This document shows, piece after piece, positions 27,997 through 36,357 of a DNA stretch of 64,000 nt. Each line of letters opens with the position of its first letter. The first letter of the stretch is position 1. The notes under the pieces are model-generated. The model was not told the origin of the DNA and ran no database searches. It was given only the letters and a program-made list of their open reading frames with translations. A program made the position numbers and the translations under genes. The stretch is from positions 1,564,501-1,628,500 of the forward strand of contig NZ_CP107031.2 of NCBI RefSeq assembly GCF_027474845.2, written 5' to 3'. The DNA is from Maribacter aestuarii (GTDB lineage: Bacteria; Bacteroidota; Bacteroidia; Flavobacteriales; Flavobacteriaceae).

Positions 27997-28466
27997 TTAT
28001 TCCAGCTTTTAAATGGGTTTTTAACCAATTGTGAATTATAGTACTTGATTTCTCCAGTAACTTCTTTCCCCAGCCACATGGGCTTGTCAAAATTCTCCTC
28101 TTCCGAACCTAACTCAATTTCCGCAATTACAAGACCGTAATTTTGACCTAGGAATTCATCAACTTCAAAGATGTGTTCTCCAAATGGAACTTCATATCTC
28201 ATTTTCTCTAAAATACTTTCTTCGCAAAGTTGTAACAAGGCTTCAGCTTCCTGGAGCGCTATTTCCTTTTCCCATTCAAAACGTGTCGTCCCTGACCTGT
28301 TAGACTTACCTTTTACAGTTATAAAACCCGTATTGGCCTTAGTTCTAACTCGTACGGTACGTTCTGGATGTGTGTTTAGAAATCCTTGTACAATTTTAGT
28401 GTTTGTAGTTGCGCTAGATTTAAAACTATTTGAATTTACCAGAAATTTGCGTTCTATTTCTATCAT
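27993..28466 (-). CDS. CYTH-domain triphosphatase-like protein, 157 aa
   Basis: The frame extends to 28523, into the divergent dinB gene, but the ATG at 28466 (MIEIERKFLVN) begins exactly at the family motif and is chosen. The ExExK signature (E3, E5, K7) of CYTH domains is intact, followed by RVRTK, ITVKGKS and RFEWEKEI blocks whose Arg/Lys/Glu residues line the triphosphate tunnel. CYTH enzymes act as inorganic triphosphatases or class IV adenylate cyclases; short single-domain forms such as this one are usually triphosphatases. It is co-transcribed with the YCII lipoprotein and divergent from dinB. Confidence 0.87.
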   Translation of the reverse strand: MIEIERKFLVNSNSFKSSATTNTKIVQGFLNTHPERTVRVRTKANTGFITVKGKSNRSGTTRFEWEKEIALQEAEALLQLCEESILEKMRYEVPFGEHIFEVDEFLGQNYGLVIAEIELGSEEENFDKPMWLGKEVTGEIKYYNSQLVKNPFKSWNK

Positions 28467-28517
28467 TCTAACTAAACCGGCTTTAATAACTATTTTGAGA
28501 TGTCCTAAATTTACAAT

Positions 28518-29597
28518 ATGCAACCCGATTTTCCTTTACGAAAAATCATTCATGTGGATATGGATGCCTTCTACGCTTCTGTGGAACAATTGGACAATCC
28601 TGAGTTAAAGGGAAAACCTATTGCCGTAGGCGGCAGCTCCCAACGTGGCGTAGTGGCAGCAGCGAGTTACGAGGCCAGAAAATTTGGAGTTCGTAGCGCC
28701 ATGAGTAGCGTGCTGGCAAAGAGAAACTGCCCCGAACTTATTTTCGTAAAGGCCCGGTTTGACCGTTACAAGGAAATATCGCAACAAATTAGAGCAATTT
28801 TCTATGAATATACCGATTTGGTAGAACCCTTGTCCCTAGATGAGGCCTATTTGGATGTGACAACGAATAAGAAAGGAAATCCTTCAGCTACGCTTATCGC
28901 ACAGGAAATACGGCAACAGATTTTAGAGAAAACAGGATTAAACGCTTCTGCCGGTATCTCTATAAATAAATTCATTGCAAAAGTTGCCAGTGATATTAAC
29001 AAACCTAACGGACAGAAAACTGTAAACCCGGAAGAGGTAATTGAGTTTCTGGAACATTTGGATATCCGAAAATTCTATGGTGTGGGTAAGGTGACCGCTG
29101 AAAAGATGTACAAACTGGGCATCTTCACCGGAAAGGATTTGAAGACCAAGTCTATTGAATTCTTGGAGGAAAAGTTTGGGAAGAGCGGTAGTTATTATTA
29201 CCATGTGGTGCGAGGTGTACATAATAGCACGGTAAAGCCACATCGAATCCCTAAATCTGTAGGTGCCGAACGTACTTTTAGCGAAAACTTGAGCAGTGAA
29301 ATTTTTATGCTGGAACGGTTGGACCATATTGCCAGCGAACTTGAACGCCGTCTAAAAAAATCCGAAATCGCCGGAAAAACTATAACCTTAAAAATTAAGT
29401 ATAGTGATTTTACCCTAAACACCCGCAGCAAAACGTTGCCTTATTACATTGCTGATAAAGCATTGATTTTAGAAACTGCAAAGGAACTGCTGTACCAAGA
29501 AGAACTTCAAAATTCTGTACGGCTATTAGGTATTTCTTTGGCCAATCTTAATACTGAAAAAAAGAAAAGACGAAGGAAAAGAAGGAGGCCATTTTAG
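28518..29597 (+). CDS. dinB: DNA polymerase IV (Y family), 359 aa
   Basis: This translesion polymerase has the Y-family palm motif HVDMDAFYASVEQ (about 10-22) and SLDEAYLD (about 110-117), together providing the catalytic acidic residues. The helix-hairpin-helix region follows near 180-205 (FYGVGKVTAEKMYKLGI), and the little-finger domain fills the C-terminus. The end KKKRRRKRRRPF is a very basic tail. The usual beta-clamp peptide is not obvious. The start overlaps only the alternative 5' extension of the CYTH gene, not its likely coding region. Confidence 0.95.
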   Translation: MQPDFPLRKIIHVDMDAFYASVEQLDNPELKGKPIAVGGSSQRGVVAAASYEARKFGVRSAMSSVLAKRNCPELIFVKARFDRYKEISQQIRAIFYEYTDLVEPLSLDEAYLDVTTNKKGNPSATLIAQEIRQQILEKTGLNASAGISINKFIAKVASDINKPNGQKTVNPEEVIEFLEHLDIRKFYGVGKVTAEKMYKLGIFTGKDLKTKSIEFLEEKFGKSGSYYYHVVRGVHNSTVKPHRIPKSVGAERTFSENLSSEIFMLERLDHIASELERRLKKSEIAGKTITLKIKYSDFTLNTRSKTLPYYIADKALILETAKELLYQEELQNSVRLLGISLANLNTEKKKRRRKRRRPF

Positions 29598-29818
29598 TTC
29601 AGTTAAAGTTTGATTTTTAGATAAGTACATTCAACTAATCTTTCTATAATCATTGTCAATAGTACCGATTTGTGATTACCCCTGTTCACTCTTTACAGCC
29701 CTACAGGAAATTAAAACTGATATTTCTTAAACAAAAATGTTAATGACCTTCTATAATTTTAATCAAATCAATAGATCTTTTAGCTTTATAATAAATTGCT
29801 TTGAAAAAGAAAATTTTT

Positions 29819-30343
29819 ATGGAAGAGCTTAAAAATTATGATGATGCGGTTATTAAGTTTAATAAGACCTTAAAATTTAACACGCTACCTCTAACTTCTT
29901 GGGACTATTATGCCCAATTTTTTGAAAAGACCTGTAATACAGCTGAAGACCTGAAGTCTCTGGGACAATTGGCAGAGAACAATGCATGGGATTTTGACTC
30001 CTTAATTTTTGAGGAACAATTAGAAGCAAAAAAACATGTTATCGTGGTTACCGATGCTAATCTAAATATCGTCTACGCCACTAAAAATATATGGGAAATG
30101 AATAGATATCATCCCAAGCAAATAATCGGCAATAAGCCTAAAATGTTTCAAGGAGAAAAAACCTGCAGAAACTCATTGAAGATTATTTCAAACGCTGTAC
30201 GTGAAAAGAAACCTTTTGAAACTACGGTTTTGAATTATAGGAAAGACGGTTCTACCTATAATTGTTGGATTAAGGGGCAGCCTATTTTAAATAAGTCCGG
30301 TGAAGTGATTAATTTTATCGCCTTTGAAAGGGAGGTCGCGTAG
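29819..30343 (+). CDS. Single PAS-domain protein, LOV-like but lacking the photoactive Cys, 174 aa
   Basis: The frame opens at a TTG at 29801, but the ATG at 29819 is the better start. A helical N-terminal segment of about 65 residues precedes a PAS domain (about 70-172): HVIVVTDANLNIVYATKNIWEMN, then YHPKQIIGNKPKMFQGEKT, then FETTVLNYRKDGSTYNCWIKGQPI. This resembles a LOV core, but the flavin-binding GxNCRFLQ segment reads GNKPKMFQG, with no Cys, so covalent flavin photochemistry is not expected. No kinase or DNA-binding output domain is present. A ligand or redox sensor is possible. Confidence 0.82.
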   Translation: MEELKNYDDAVIKFNKTLKFNTLPLTSWDYYAQFFEKTCNTAEDLKSLGQLAENNAWDFDSLIFEEQLEAKKHVIVVTDANLNIVYATKNIWEMNRYHPKQIIGNKPKMFQGEKTCRNSLKIISNAVREKKPFETTVLNYRKDGSTYNCWIKGQPILNKSGEVINFIAFEREVA

Positions 30344-30360
30344 AAAAATTTAATTCTTTA

Positions 30361-30398
30361 AAATAATAAGGCCCGCTTATAAGCGGGCCTTATTATTT
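30361..30398. terminator. Bidirectional intrinsic terminator between the PAS gene and pyk
   Basis: The 38-bp stretch is a perfect palindrome: an 18-bp stem with GC core GGCCCGCTT / AAGCGGGCC and AT-rich flanks, with a 2-nt loop centre. A-rich and T-rich arms allow it to stop transcription from both convergent genes. Confidence 0.92.
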
Positions 30399-30411
30399 AC
30401 CAAAGAAAAAT

Positions 30412-31854
30412 TTAAAAATTACAACTCTCAATTTCCGTAACACGTAGTGTGTTCACCATACCCTTTTCTTTAATAGGCATAGCCGCTAGGCTAATGAGCA
30501 TATCCCCTACCTCTAAAAACCCTTTTTTACAGGCAATGGAATTTACATCCTCTATGGTCTCATCGGTAGAAACAAATTTGTCATAATAAAAAGCCTTTAC
30601 ACCCCATAACAGGTTAAGTTGTGTTAATATTCTTTTATTGGAAGTAAATACGAGTATATGCGCACTTGGTCTCCAAGCCGAGATTTGAAAGGCGGTATAC
30701 CCGCTATTCGTAAGGGTAGAAATAGCCTTGGCTTTAATTTCATTGGCCATAGTGGCGGCATGAAAACAAATGGATTTTGTAATATATCTTTTTGTTCTAA
30801 CGTGAGGCGGATCATGAGGAACCCTTATTAAATCCGAGCTTTCCACGCTTTGCAGAATACTGGCCATTTTTTCGATTACTTGTACAGGATAGTTTCCCAC
30901 GGAGGTTTCACCAGAAAGCATTACGGCATCTGCCCCGTCCATAACAGAATTGGCAACATCATTTACCTCTGCACGTGTTGGGGTAAGGCTAGTAATCATG
31001 GTTTCCATCATCTGGGTTGCGATAATTACCGGAATACGTGCCTTTTTTGCTCGTAGTACAAGTTGTTTCTGAATTAAGGGAACTTCTTGGGCAGGCACTT
31101 CCACGCCTAAATCACCCCTGGCCACCATTAAACCGTCACAATAGGCAACTATCTTATCAATATTTTCAACTGCTTCCGGTTTTTCAATCTTTGCAATTAT
31201 AGGAATCTTGTGTTCCGAATGTTTTTTGATGATATCCTGAAGATCTATCAAATCTTGGCTAAATCTAACAAACGATAAAGCAATCCAGTCCACCTCTAGA
31301 GAAATGGCAAACTCAGCATCCTTTACATCTTTTGCTGTAAGCGCAGGCAAAGAAATGTTGGTGTTTGGTAAGTTTACGCCTTTTTTTGATTTTAAGGGAC
31401 CACCTTGAATCACTTTTGCACGAACCTCGTCCTTACTATTTGTGTTCATTACTTCGAACATTAATTTACCATCATCCAGAAGTATGCGTTCTCCTGCTTT
31501 AACATCCCTTGGGAACTCCTTGTAATTCATGTAAACGCGTTCTGCGGTCCCTTCAAATGGTTTGCCCGTAACAAAAGTAATCTCGTCACCGGGACTTACT
31601 ACAACTTCACCGGCCATCACTCCTACCCTAAGCTTTGGGCCCTGTAAATCGGCTAGGATTGAGGTATTAATTTGTAACTCCTCATTCAGTTCCCTAATCA
31701 TTTTTACTCGTTCCGAAACATCCTTATAATCAGCATGGGAAAAATTAATTCTAAAGACATCCACTCCGGCCAAAATCATTCTCCGCAGAACATCTTTTTT
31801 ACTTGTAGCGGGCCCAAGGGTTGCTACTACTTTAGTCTTCTTTTTAGCTGGCAT
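30412..31854 (-). CDS. pyk: Pyruvate kinase, 480 aa
   Basis: The enzyme converts phosphoenolpyruvate and ADP to pyruvate and ATP, the last step of glycolysis. Recognised elements are TLGPATSKK at the N-terminus, IRELN and LADLQGPKLRVG, then SFVRFSQDL, and IIAKIEKPEAVENID, which carries the catalytic Lys. The metal-binding MVARGDLGVEVP and the IIATQMMETMITSLTPTRAEVNDVANSVMDG block follow. The C-terminal allosteric domain is present. It follows the IPExxxVDY gene by 2 bp, an arrangement common in Flavobacteria. Confidence 0.97.
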   Translation of the reverse strand: MPAKKKTKVVATLGPATSKKDVLRRMILAGVDVFRINFSHADYKDVSERVKMIRELNEELQINTSILADLQGPKLRVGVMAGEVVVSPGDEITFVTGKPFEGTAERVYMNYKEFPRDVKAGERILLDDGKLMFEVMNTNSKDEVRAKVIQGGPLKSKKGVNLPNTNISLPALTAKDVKDAEFAISLEVDWIALSFVRFSQDLIDLQDIIKKHSEHKIPIIAKIEKPEAVENIDKIVAYCDGLMVARGDLGVEVPAQEVPLIQKQLVLRAKKARIPVIIATQMMETMITSLTPTRAEVNDVANSVMDGADAVMLSGETSVGNYPVQVIEKMASILQSVESSDLIRVPHDPPHVRTKRYITKSICFHAATMANEIKAKAISTLTNSGYTAFQISAWRPSAHILVFTSNKRILTQLNLLWGVKAFYYDKFVSTDETIEDVNSIACKKGFLEVGDMLISLAAMPIKEKGMVNTLRVTEIESCNF

Positions 31855-31856
31855 CG

Positions 31857-32321
31857 TTAAAATATTAAATTGTTCTTAGATTTAAGTTTGTTGGTTTCTA
31901 CTTGATATGCAGCCATAATCTTTGGCGCAGTAAGTATTTTTTTTATTATTTCTTCTTGACTAATATTGGAGTCATGTTCTATCCTCAAAAAGTAGTCCAC
32001 CTCTTTAAGCTCCGGTATAAGTCTTGGCTTTATATACGTATGGTCATTTAGAAATAAATCGTTGTTGGCCAATACGGTTCTTTTTGAACTGCGGTTGGCG
32101 ATTAATTTCCAAAATCTATCGTTGTAATTGTCCTCCCACTCGTATACCGAAAAGGAACTTCCTTCTGCTAAATCAAAATCTTCTTTAGTTCTCTTAAAAT
32201 TAGCCTGAAGACTTTGATTTAAAAAATATATGATGGCATAGTCCTCCAAAGTACTGTGCAAAGCGATGAGTATAAAGGAGTCTTCATAAAAATCGCTCTC
32301 AATTTTGTAGACTGCTGCCAT
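31857..32321 (-). CDS. IPExxxVDY family protein, 154 aa
   Basis: The name-giving signature is present as LIPELKEVDYFLRI near residue 95-108. The protein is small and soluble, with no signal peptide. The family is restricted to Bacteroidota, is usually encoded next to pyk and rnc, and has no known function. Here it sits between rnc (120-bp gap) and pyk (2-bp gap), so translation or stability coupling with pyruvate kinase is possible. Confidence 0.9.
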   Translation of the reverse strand: MAAVYKIESDFYEDSFILIALHSTLEDYAIIYFLNQSLQANFKRTKEDFDLAEGSSFSVYEWEDNYNDRFWKLIANRSSKRTVLANNDLFLNDHTYIKPRLIPELKEVDYFLRIEHDSNISQEEIIKKILTAPKIMAAYQVETNKLKSKNNLIF

Positions 32322-32441
32322 ATAGACTTGACCAAGCGGTAAATATAGAACTATTAACGTATAATCCCTAAAATCGATAAAGGTTTAAAATGCCCAACAG
32401 TATTACTAAAACGTTAGAGTTTTGTTGTAAAATAGCAGAAT

Positions 32442-33173
32442 TTAGCTCATTTTATCCTGAAGCGCAAAGAATGCTCTTTTTGATGCTCTTTCCTCTGCCT
32501 TTTTCTTAGAAGTTGCCCTAGCTTTAGCCACCACATTTCCGGCTATAGACAATTTTACGGCAAAATGTTTCAATGGATCCTTGCCCGTGTCTTCATAAAC
32601 ATTGTAATTGAAACTTTTTTTCTGTTTTTGACACCATTCAATGACCAAACTCTTATAACTAATAACCCTTCCTTCTAATTGCTCTATATCCACATATGGC
32701 TCAATTACCCTTTTGTTGATGAACTTTTCGCAATAGGGGTATCCTCTATCCAGGTAAATGGCCCCAACTAACGCCTCGAATACGTTACCGTGAATATTTT
32801 CCCCAAAGTTGGATTTTGGAATCCTACTTTCTACGAATTTGATTAGGCCCAGGTCCTTCCCCAATTCGTTCAAATGTTCCCTACTAACAACTTTAGACCT
32901 CATTTTTGTCAAATATCCTTCATCGCCATTTGGAACCTCACTATACAAATGCTTGGAGATAATGGTACCTAACATAGAATCCCCAAGAAATTCCAGTCGC
33001 TCATAGTTCATGGGGTTGCCCTTTTCGTCCCTTTTGTTCATGGAACGATGTAGAAATGCCTTTTTGTAATAGTCTATATTCTTTGGCTTAAAGCCCAGAA
33101 TTCTTTTCATCCCCAAAAAAAAATCCCCATCCTTACTGGAATGGGAATTAAATAAATTATTGGGGAAAGTCAT
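32442..33173 (-). CDS. rnc: Ribonuclease III, 243 aa
   Basis: The double-strand RNA endonuclease has the RNase III signature ERLEFLGDSMLG near residue 60-70, a second acidic site NVFEALVGAIYLDRG near 130 and a C-terminal dsRNA-binding domain (about 170-240, DPLKHFAVKLS through KKKAEERASKRAFFAL). It processes rRNA and other structured RNAs, and in this organism it could also cleave sRNA-target duplexes. It lies 9 bp after fabF in the usual acpP-fabF-rnc order. Confidence 0.96.
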   Translation of the reverse strand: MTFPNNLFNSHSSKDGDFFLGMKRILGFKPKNIDYYKKAFLHRSMNKRDEKGNPMNYERLEFLGDSMLGTIISKHLYSEVPNGDEGYLTKMRSKVVSREHLNELGKDLGLIKFVESRIPKSNFGENIHGNVFEALVGAIYLDRGYPYCEKFINKRVIEPYVDIEQLEGRVISYKSLVIEWCQKQKKSFNYNVYEDTGKDPLKHFAVKLSIAGNVVAKARATSKKKAEERASKRAFFALQDKMS

Positions 33174-33182
33174 ACTGACGTA

Positions 33183-34433
33183 TTAGCTAATTTTCTTAAA
33201 GACTACACACGCGTTGTGGCCTCCAAAACCAAAAGTATTGCTCATAGCTACCTTAACATCCCTTTTTTGGGCCTTGTTCAAGGTAAGGTTTAAACTAGGG
33301 TCTATGTTTTCATCTACCGTAGTGTGGTTAATAGTAGGTGGCACAATACCATGTTCCATGGACAATATAGAAGCGATGGCCTCTATGGCCCCAGCCGCTC
33401 CCAACAAATGTCCTGTCATAGACTTAGTAGAATTGATATTTATGTTTTTGGCATGTTCTCCAAAGACTTCAGAAATTGCCTTCAATTCAGCAACATCACC
33501 CAAAGGTGTAGAGGTACCATGCGTATTAATAGCATCTACTTCATCAATGGTCAGACCCGCATCATTTAGGCAGTTTTCCATAACCCTTACTACACCTATG
33601 CCATCTGGATGGGGCGCTGTCATATGGTAAGCATCACTAGACATGCCGCCGCCTGCTACTTCGGCATAAATTTTTGCCCCACGGGCCTTAGCATGCTCAT
33701 ATTCCTCCAGAATCAAGGCACCGGCACCTTCACCGAGTACAAAACCATCCCTAGTAGCATCAAAGGGTCTTGAGGCTGTTTCAGGGCTTTCGTTTCTAGT
33801 AGAAAGTGCGTGCATGGCACCGAATCCACCCATACCTGCAATGGTAACGGCAGCTTCACTACCTCCGGTAACAATAACATCGCAATGACCCAAACGAATA
33901 TAGTTGAGCGCGTCAATCATGGCGTTCGCAGAAGAGGCACAGGCAGATACCGTAGTATAATTAGGCCCCATAAAGCCATGCTTTATAGAAATATTACCTG
34001 GAGCAATATCCGCAATCATTTTTGGTATAAAGAATGGATTAAAACGTGGTGTCCCATCCCCTTGCGCAAAATTCATTACCTCATTTTGAAAAGTCTCCAA
34101 GCCACCAATACCGGCTCCCCAAATGACCCCTACTCGAAACTTGTCTAATTTATCCAGGTCTAACTTAGAATCTTTTATGGCCTCGTCAGAAGAAATTAAG
34201 GCGTACTGCGCAAACTTGTCTAGCTTCCGACCCTCTTTTCGGTCAAAATGGTCTTCTGTATTATAATCTTTTAGTTCGCAGGCGAATTTAACCTTGAATT
34301 TTTCTGTATCGTAGTATGTAATAGGTGCTGAGCCACTCTTACCATTTACCAGACCGTTCCAATACTCCTCAATATTGTTACCAATGGGTGTGAGTGCTCC
34401 CAATCCAGTAACTACAACTCGCTTTAATTGCAT
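33183..34433 (-). CDS. fabF: 3-oxoacyl-[acyl-carrier-protein] synthase II, 416 aa
   Basis: This condensing enzyme of fatty acid synthesis carries the Cys-His-His triad: VSACASSANAM (Cys near 165), NTHGTSTPLGD (His near 306) and KSMTGHLLGAAGAIEA (His near 343). The N-terminus RVVVTGLGALTPIGN and the glycine-rich C-terminus SNTFGFGGHNACVVF are typical. It elongates acyl-ACP with malonyl-ACP. The gene follows acpP after a 107-bp gap that contains a hairpin with T run. Confidence 0.97.
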   Translation of the reverse strand: MQLKRVVVTGLGALTPIGNNIEEYWNGLVNGKSGSAPITYYDTEKFKVKFACELKDYNTEDHFDRKEGRKLDKFAQYALISSDEAIKDSKLDLDKLDKFRVGVIWGAGIGGLETFQNEVMNFAQGDGTPRFNPFFIPKMIADIAPGNISIKHGFMGPNYTTVSACASSANAMIDALNYIRLGHCDVIVTGGSEAAVTIAGMGGFGAMHALSTRNESPETASRPFDATRDGFVLGEGAGALILEEYEHAKARGAKIYAEVAGGGMSSDAYHMTAPHPDGIGVVRVMENCLNDAGLTIDEVDAINTHGTSTPLGDVAELKAISEVFGEHAKNININSTKSMTGHLLGAAGAIEAIASILSMEHGIVPPTINHTTVDENIDPSLNLTLNKAQKRDVKVAMSNTFGFGGHNACVVFKKIS

Positions 34434-34471
34434 TGAACTTGTTTTTAGTTTAGATATAAACCAAATGTAAA

Positions 34472-34516
34472 TTAAAAAAAATTATCCATGCGGAGTATTT
34501 ACCACATGGATAATTT
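34472..34516 (-). terminator. Hairpin with T run between acpP and fabF (attenuator-like)
   Basis: In the minus direction a 12-bp perfect stem (AAATTATCCATG / CATGGATAATTT, 14-nt loop) is followed by a run of T. It would partly terminate acpP transcripts and so raise ACP over FabF and RNase III, as seen for acpP in other bacteria. The partial-termination role is inference. Confidence 0.75.
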
Positions 34517-34540
34517 AGATTCTATTTAAGAAATCATAGA

Positions 34541-34774
34541 TTACTTAGCTTCTTCTATATAGCTTATGGCTTGGCCAACGGTTGCGATATTCTCAGCTTG
34601 ATCATCAGGGATTTGAATATCGAATTCCTTTTCGAATTCCATAATCAACTCAACGGTGTCCAATGAATCTGCCCCTAAATCGTTAGTAAAGCTAGCTTCT
34701 GTTACCACTTCGTTTTCATCAACTCCCAGTTTATCAACGATGATAGCTTTAACTCTTGATGCAATGTCTGACAT
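34541..34774 (-). CDS. acpP: Acyl carrier protein, 77 aa
   Basis: This is a small acidic protein with the 4'-phosphopantetheine attachment site [12 protein letters not shown], modified on Ser37. Length and the DSL motif are standard for AcpP. It carries growing acyl chains for fatty acid, lipid A and other syntheses. A -7 promoter element lies about 34 bp upstream of its start. It heads the acpP-fabF-rnc operon. Confidence 0.97.
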   Translation of the reverse strand: MSDIASRVKAIIVDKLGVDENEVVTEASFTNDLGADSLDTVELIMEFEKEFDIQIPDDQAENIATVGQAISYIEEAK

Positions 34775-34807
34775 AATAATATTGGTTTTAAAAATTTAAA
34801 TTGATGG

Positions 34808-34815
34808 CAAAAATA
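34808..34815 (-). promoter_or_regulatory. acpP: Candidate -7 promoter element for acpP
   Basis: On the minus strand the octamer TATTTTTG matches the Bacteroidota -7 consensus TAnnTTTG, at a suitable distance before the acpP ATG. No clear -33 TTG is seen. Confidence 0.5.
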
Positions 34816-35036
34816 AAAAACTTTGGTCTAATAACACTAATTGTCGTTAAAATGTGACGTAATTTATGAAAATTAAATACATCCCCGTGTTTTTTCAATC
34901 TTAAAATTAAGGCTTTGTGCTACAAGGTTTTATTTGTTCTTTTCTTGTTAAACCTTTGTCTATTCTTTAATTTCTATTTTCTTTTGCCTTGCTTTTGGTA
35001 GGTAAACGGCACTTCTAAACTTAAAATCTATATCTG

Positions 35037-35612
35037 TTGAACACGAAACGAATCGTTCTATTTGCATCCGGCTCAGGTTCTAATGTTGAGAACATTGTAA
35101 ACTATTTTAATGATAAGAGTGCTATTACGATCACCGCTGTGTTCACAAACAAAAGGGATGCCAAAGTTATTGATAGGTGCAATCGTTTAAACATCAATGC
35201 CTTATATTTTAATAGACATGCCTTTTCAGGTAGTGATTGTGTATTGAACATTCTCCTTTCCATGCGCCCAGATCTGATTGTACTTGCTGGTTTTCTTTGG
35301 AAAATTCCTGAGCAAATGATTAAAGCCTTTCCCAATAAGATAATAAACATTCATCCAGCACTTCTACCTAAATACGGTGGGAAGGGCATGTATGGTATGA
35401 ACGTTCATAACGCGGTAAAGAAAAATCAGGAATCCGAAACAGGAATTACCATTCATTATGTAAATTCCGATTATGATGAAGGTGCAATTATACATCAGGC
35501 TAAAACCACAATTCTGGCTGATGACCTTCCTGAGGAAATAGCAAAAAAAGTACACGAGCTAGAATATGAACACTTTCCAAAAGTTATTGAGCGTATTCTA
35601 ATGAACAAATAA
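35037..35612 (+). CDS. purN: Phosphoribosylglycinamide formyltransferase (PurN), 191 aa
   Basis: The enzyme transfers a formyl group from 10-formyltetrahydrofolate to GAR in purine synthesis. Key elements are ASGSGSNVENI at the N-terminus, the NIHPALLPKYGGKGMYG block with the catalytic Asn-His pair, and GITIHYVNSDYDEGAII with the conserved Asp. The only suitable start is TTG at 35037. Its stop TAA shares its last A with the ATG of the RNase HI gene (TAATG), so translation is probably coupled. Confidence 0.94.
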   Translation: MNTKRIVLFASGSGSNVENIVNYFNDKSAITITAVFTNKRDAKVIDRCNRLNINALYFNRHAFSGSDCVLNILLSMRPDLIVLAGFLWKIPEQMIKAFPNKIINIHPALLPKYGGKGMYGMNVHNAVKKNQESETGITIHYVNSDYDEGAIIHQAKTTILADDLPEEIAKKVHELEYEHFPKVIERILMNK

Positions 35613-36247
35613 TGGCCAAAAAAGAAAAATTTTACGTGGTTTGGAAAGGAAAGCGGCCTGGTATTTACAATACTTGGGAAGATTGTAAGTCCGCCATATC
35701 AGGATATAAGGGTGCCGAATACAAATCCTTTTCGTCCTTCCCTTTGGCAAAAAAAGCTTATAATGGAAACTATGAGGATTTTAAGGGAAAGAAAAAGGGC
35801 GAGTCAACGCTTTCTCCGGAACAACTCCTAAAAATAGGCCAGCCCAATTATCATTCTATAGCCGTGGATGCGGCTTCCAGTGGAAATCCGGGTGTCATGG
35901 AGTACCAGGGTGTTGATACCAAAACCAGTAAAAAGTTATTCAGACAAGGTCCCTTTCCGGAGGGCACCAATAACATCGGGGAGTTTTTAGCTATTGTACA
36001 CGGGCTGGCATTTTTAAAGGAACGCAAAAGCGACCGGATTATTTATACCGATTCCCGCACGGCTATGAGTTGGGTGCGTAAAAAAAACTGCAATACCAAA
36101 TTAAAGGAGACTGCCAAAAACAAGGCCCTTTTTGAATTAATCCGCCGTGCCGTAGACTGGTTAAAGAAAAACCAATACAATACCCCTATCGTAAAATGGG
36201 AGACCAAAGCTTGGGGAGAAATCCCCGCCGATTTTGGGAGGAAATAA
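35612..36247 (+). CDS. Viroplasmin-domain ribonuclease HI, 211 aa
   Basis: The N-terminal viroplasmin/RNase H1-like domain (about 4-48: KFYVVWKGKRPGIYNTWEDC) binds RNA-DNA hybrids in eukaryotic RNase H1. The catalytic RNase H fold follows at about 80-205 with AVDAASSGNPGVMEYQGV, NIGEFLAIVHGLAFL, IIYTDSRTAMSWV and a final acidic site EIPADFGRK. The four acidic residues expected for metal binding are therefore present. The enzyme degrades RNA in hybrids. It is translated right after purN through a 1-bp overlap. Confidence 0.93.
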   Translation: MAKKEKFYVVWKGKRPGIYNTWEDCKSAISGYKGAEYKSFSSFPLAKKAYNGNYEDFKGKKKGESTLSPEQLLKIGQPNYHSIAVDAASSGNPGVMEYQGVDTKTSKKLFRQGPFPEGTNNIGEFLAIVHGLAFLKERKSDRIIYTDSRTAMSWVRKKNCNTKLKETAKNKALFELIRRAVDWLKKNQYNTPIVKWETKAWGEIPADFGRK

Positions 36248-36327
36248 ATAATTATTTCTTATAAAAACTTCTTAATAACTATTGATTACTCAATAAAAAT
36301 ACACATCAAAAAGGTCTTCGAAAAACG

Positions 36328-36335
36328 TATCTTTG
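36328..36335 (+). promoter_or_regulatory. Candidate -7 promoter element before the PfkB kinase gene
   Basis: TATCTTTG fits TAnnTTTG exactly and lies 22 bp before the ATG at 36358. It is identical to the element before the third sRNA copy. A -33 TTG is not obvious. Confidence 0.5.
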
Positions 36336-36357
36336 CAGCTTAATTTTTAACCTGAAT

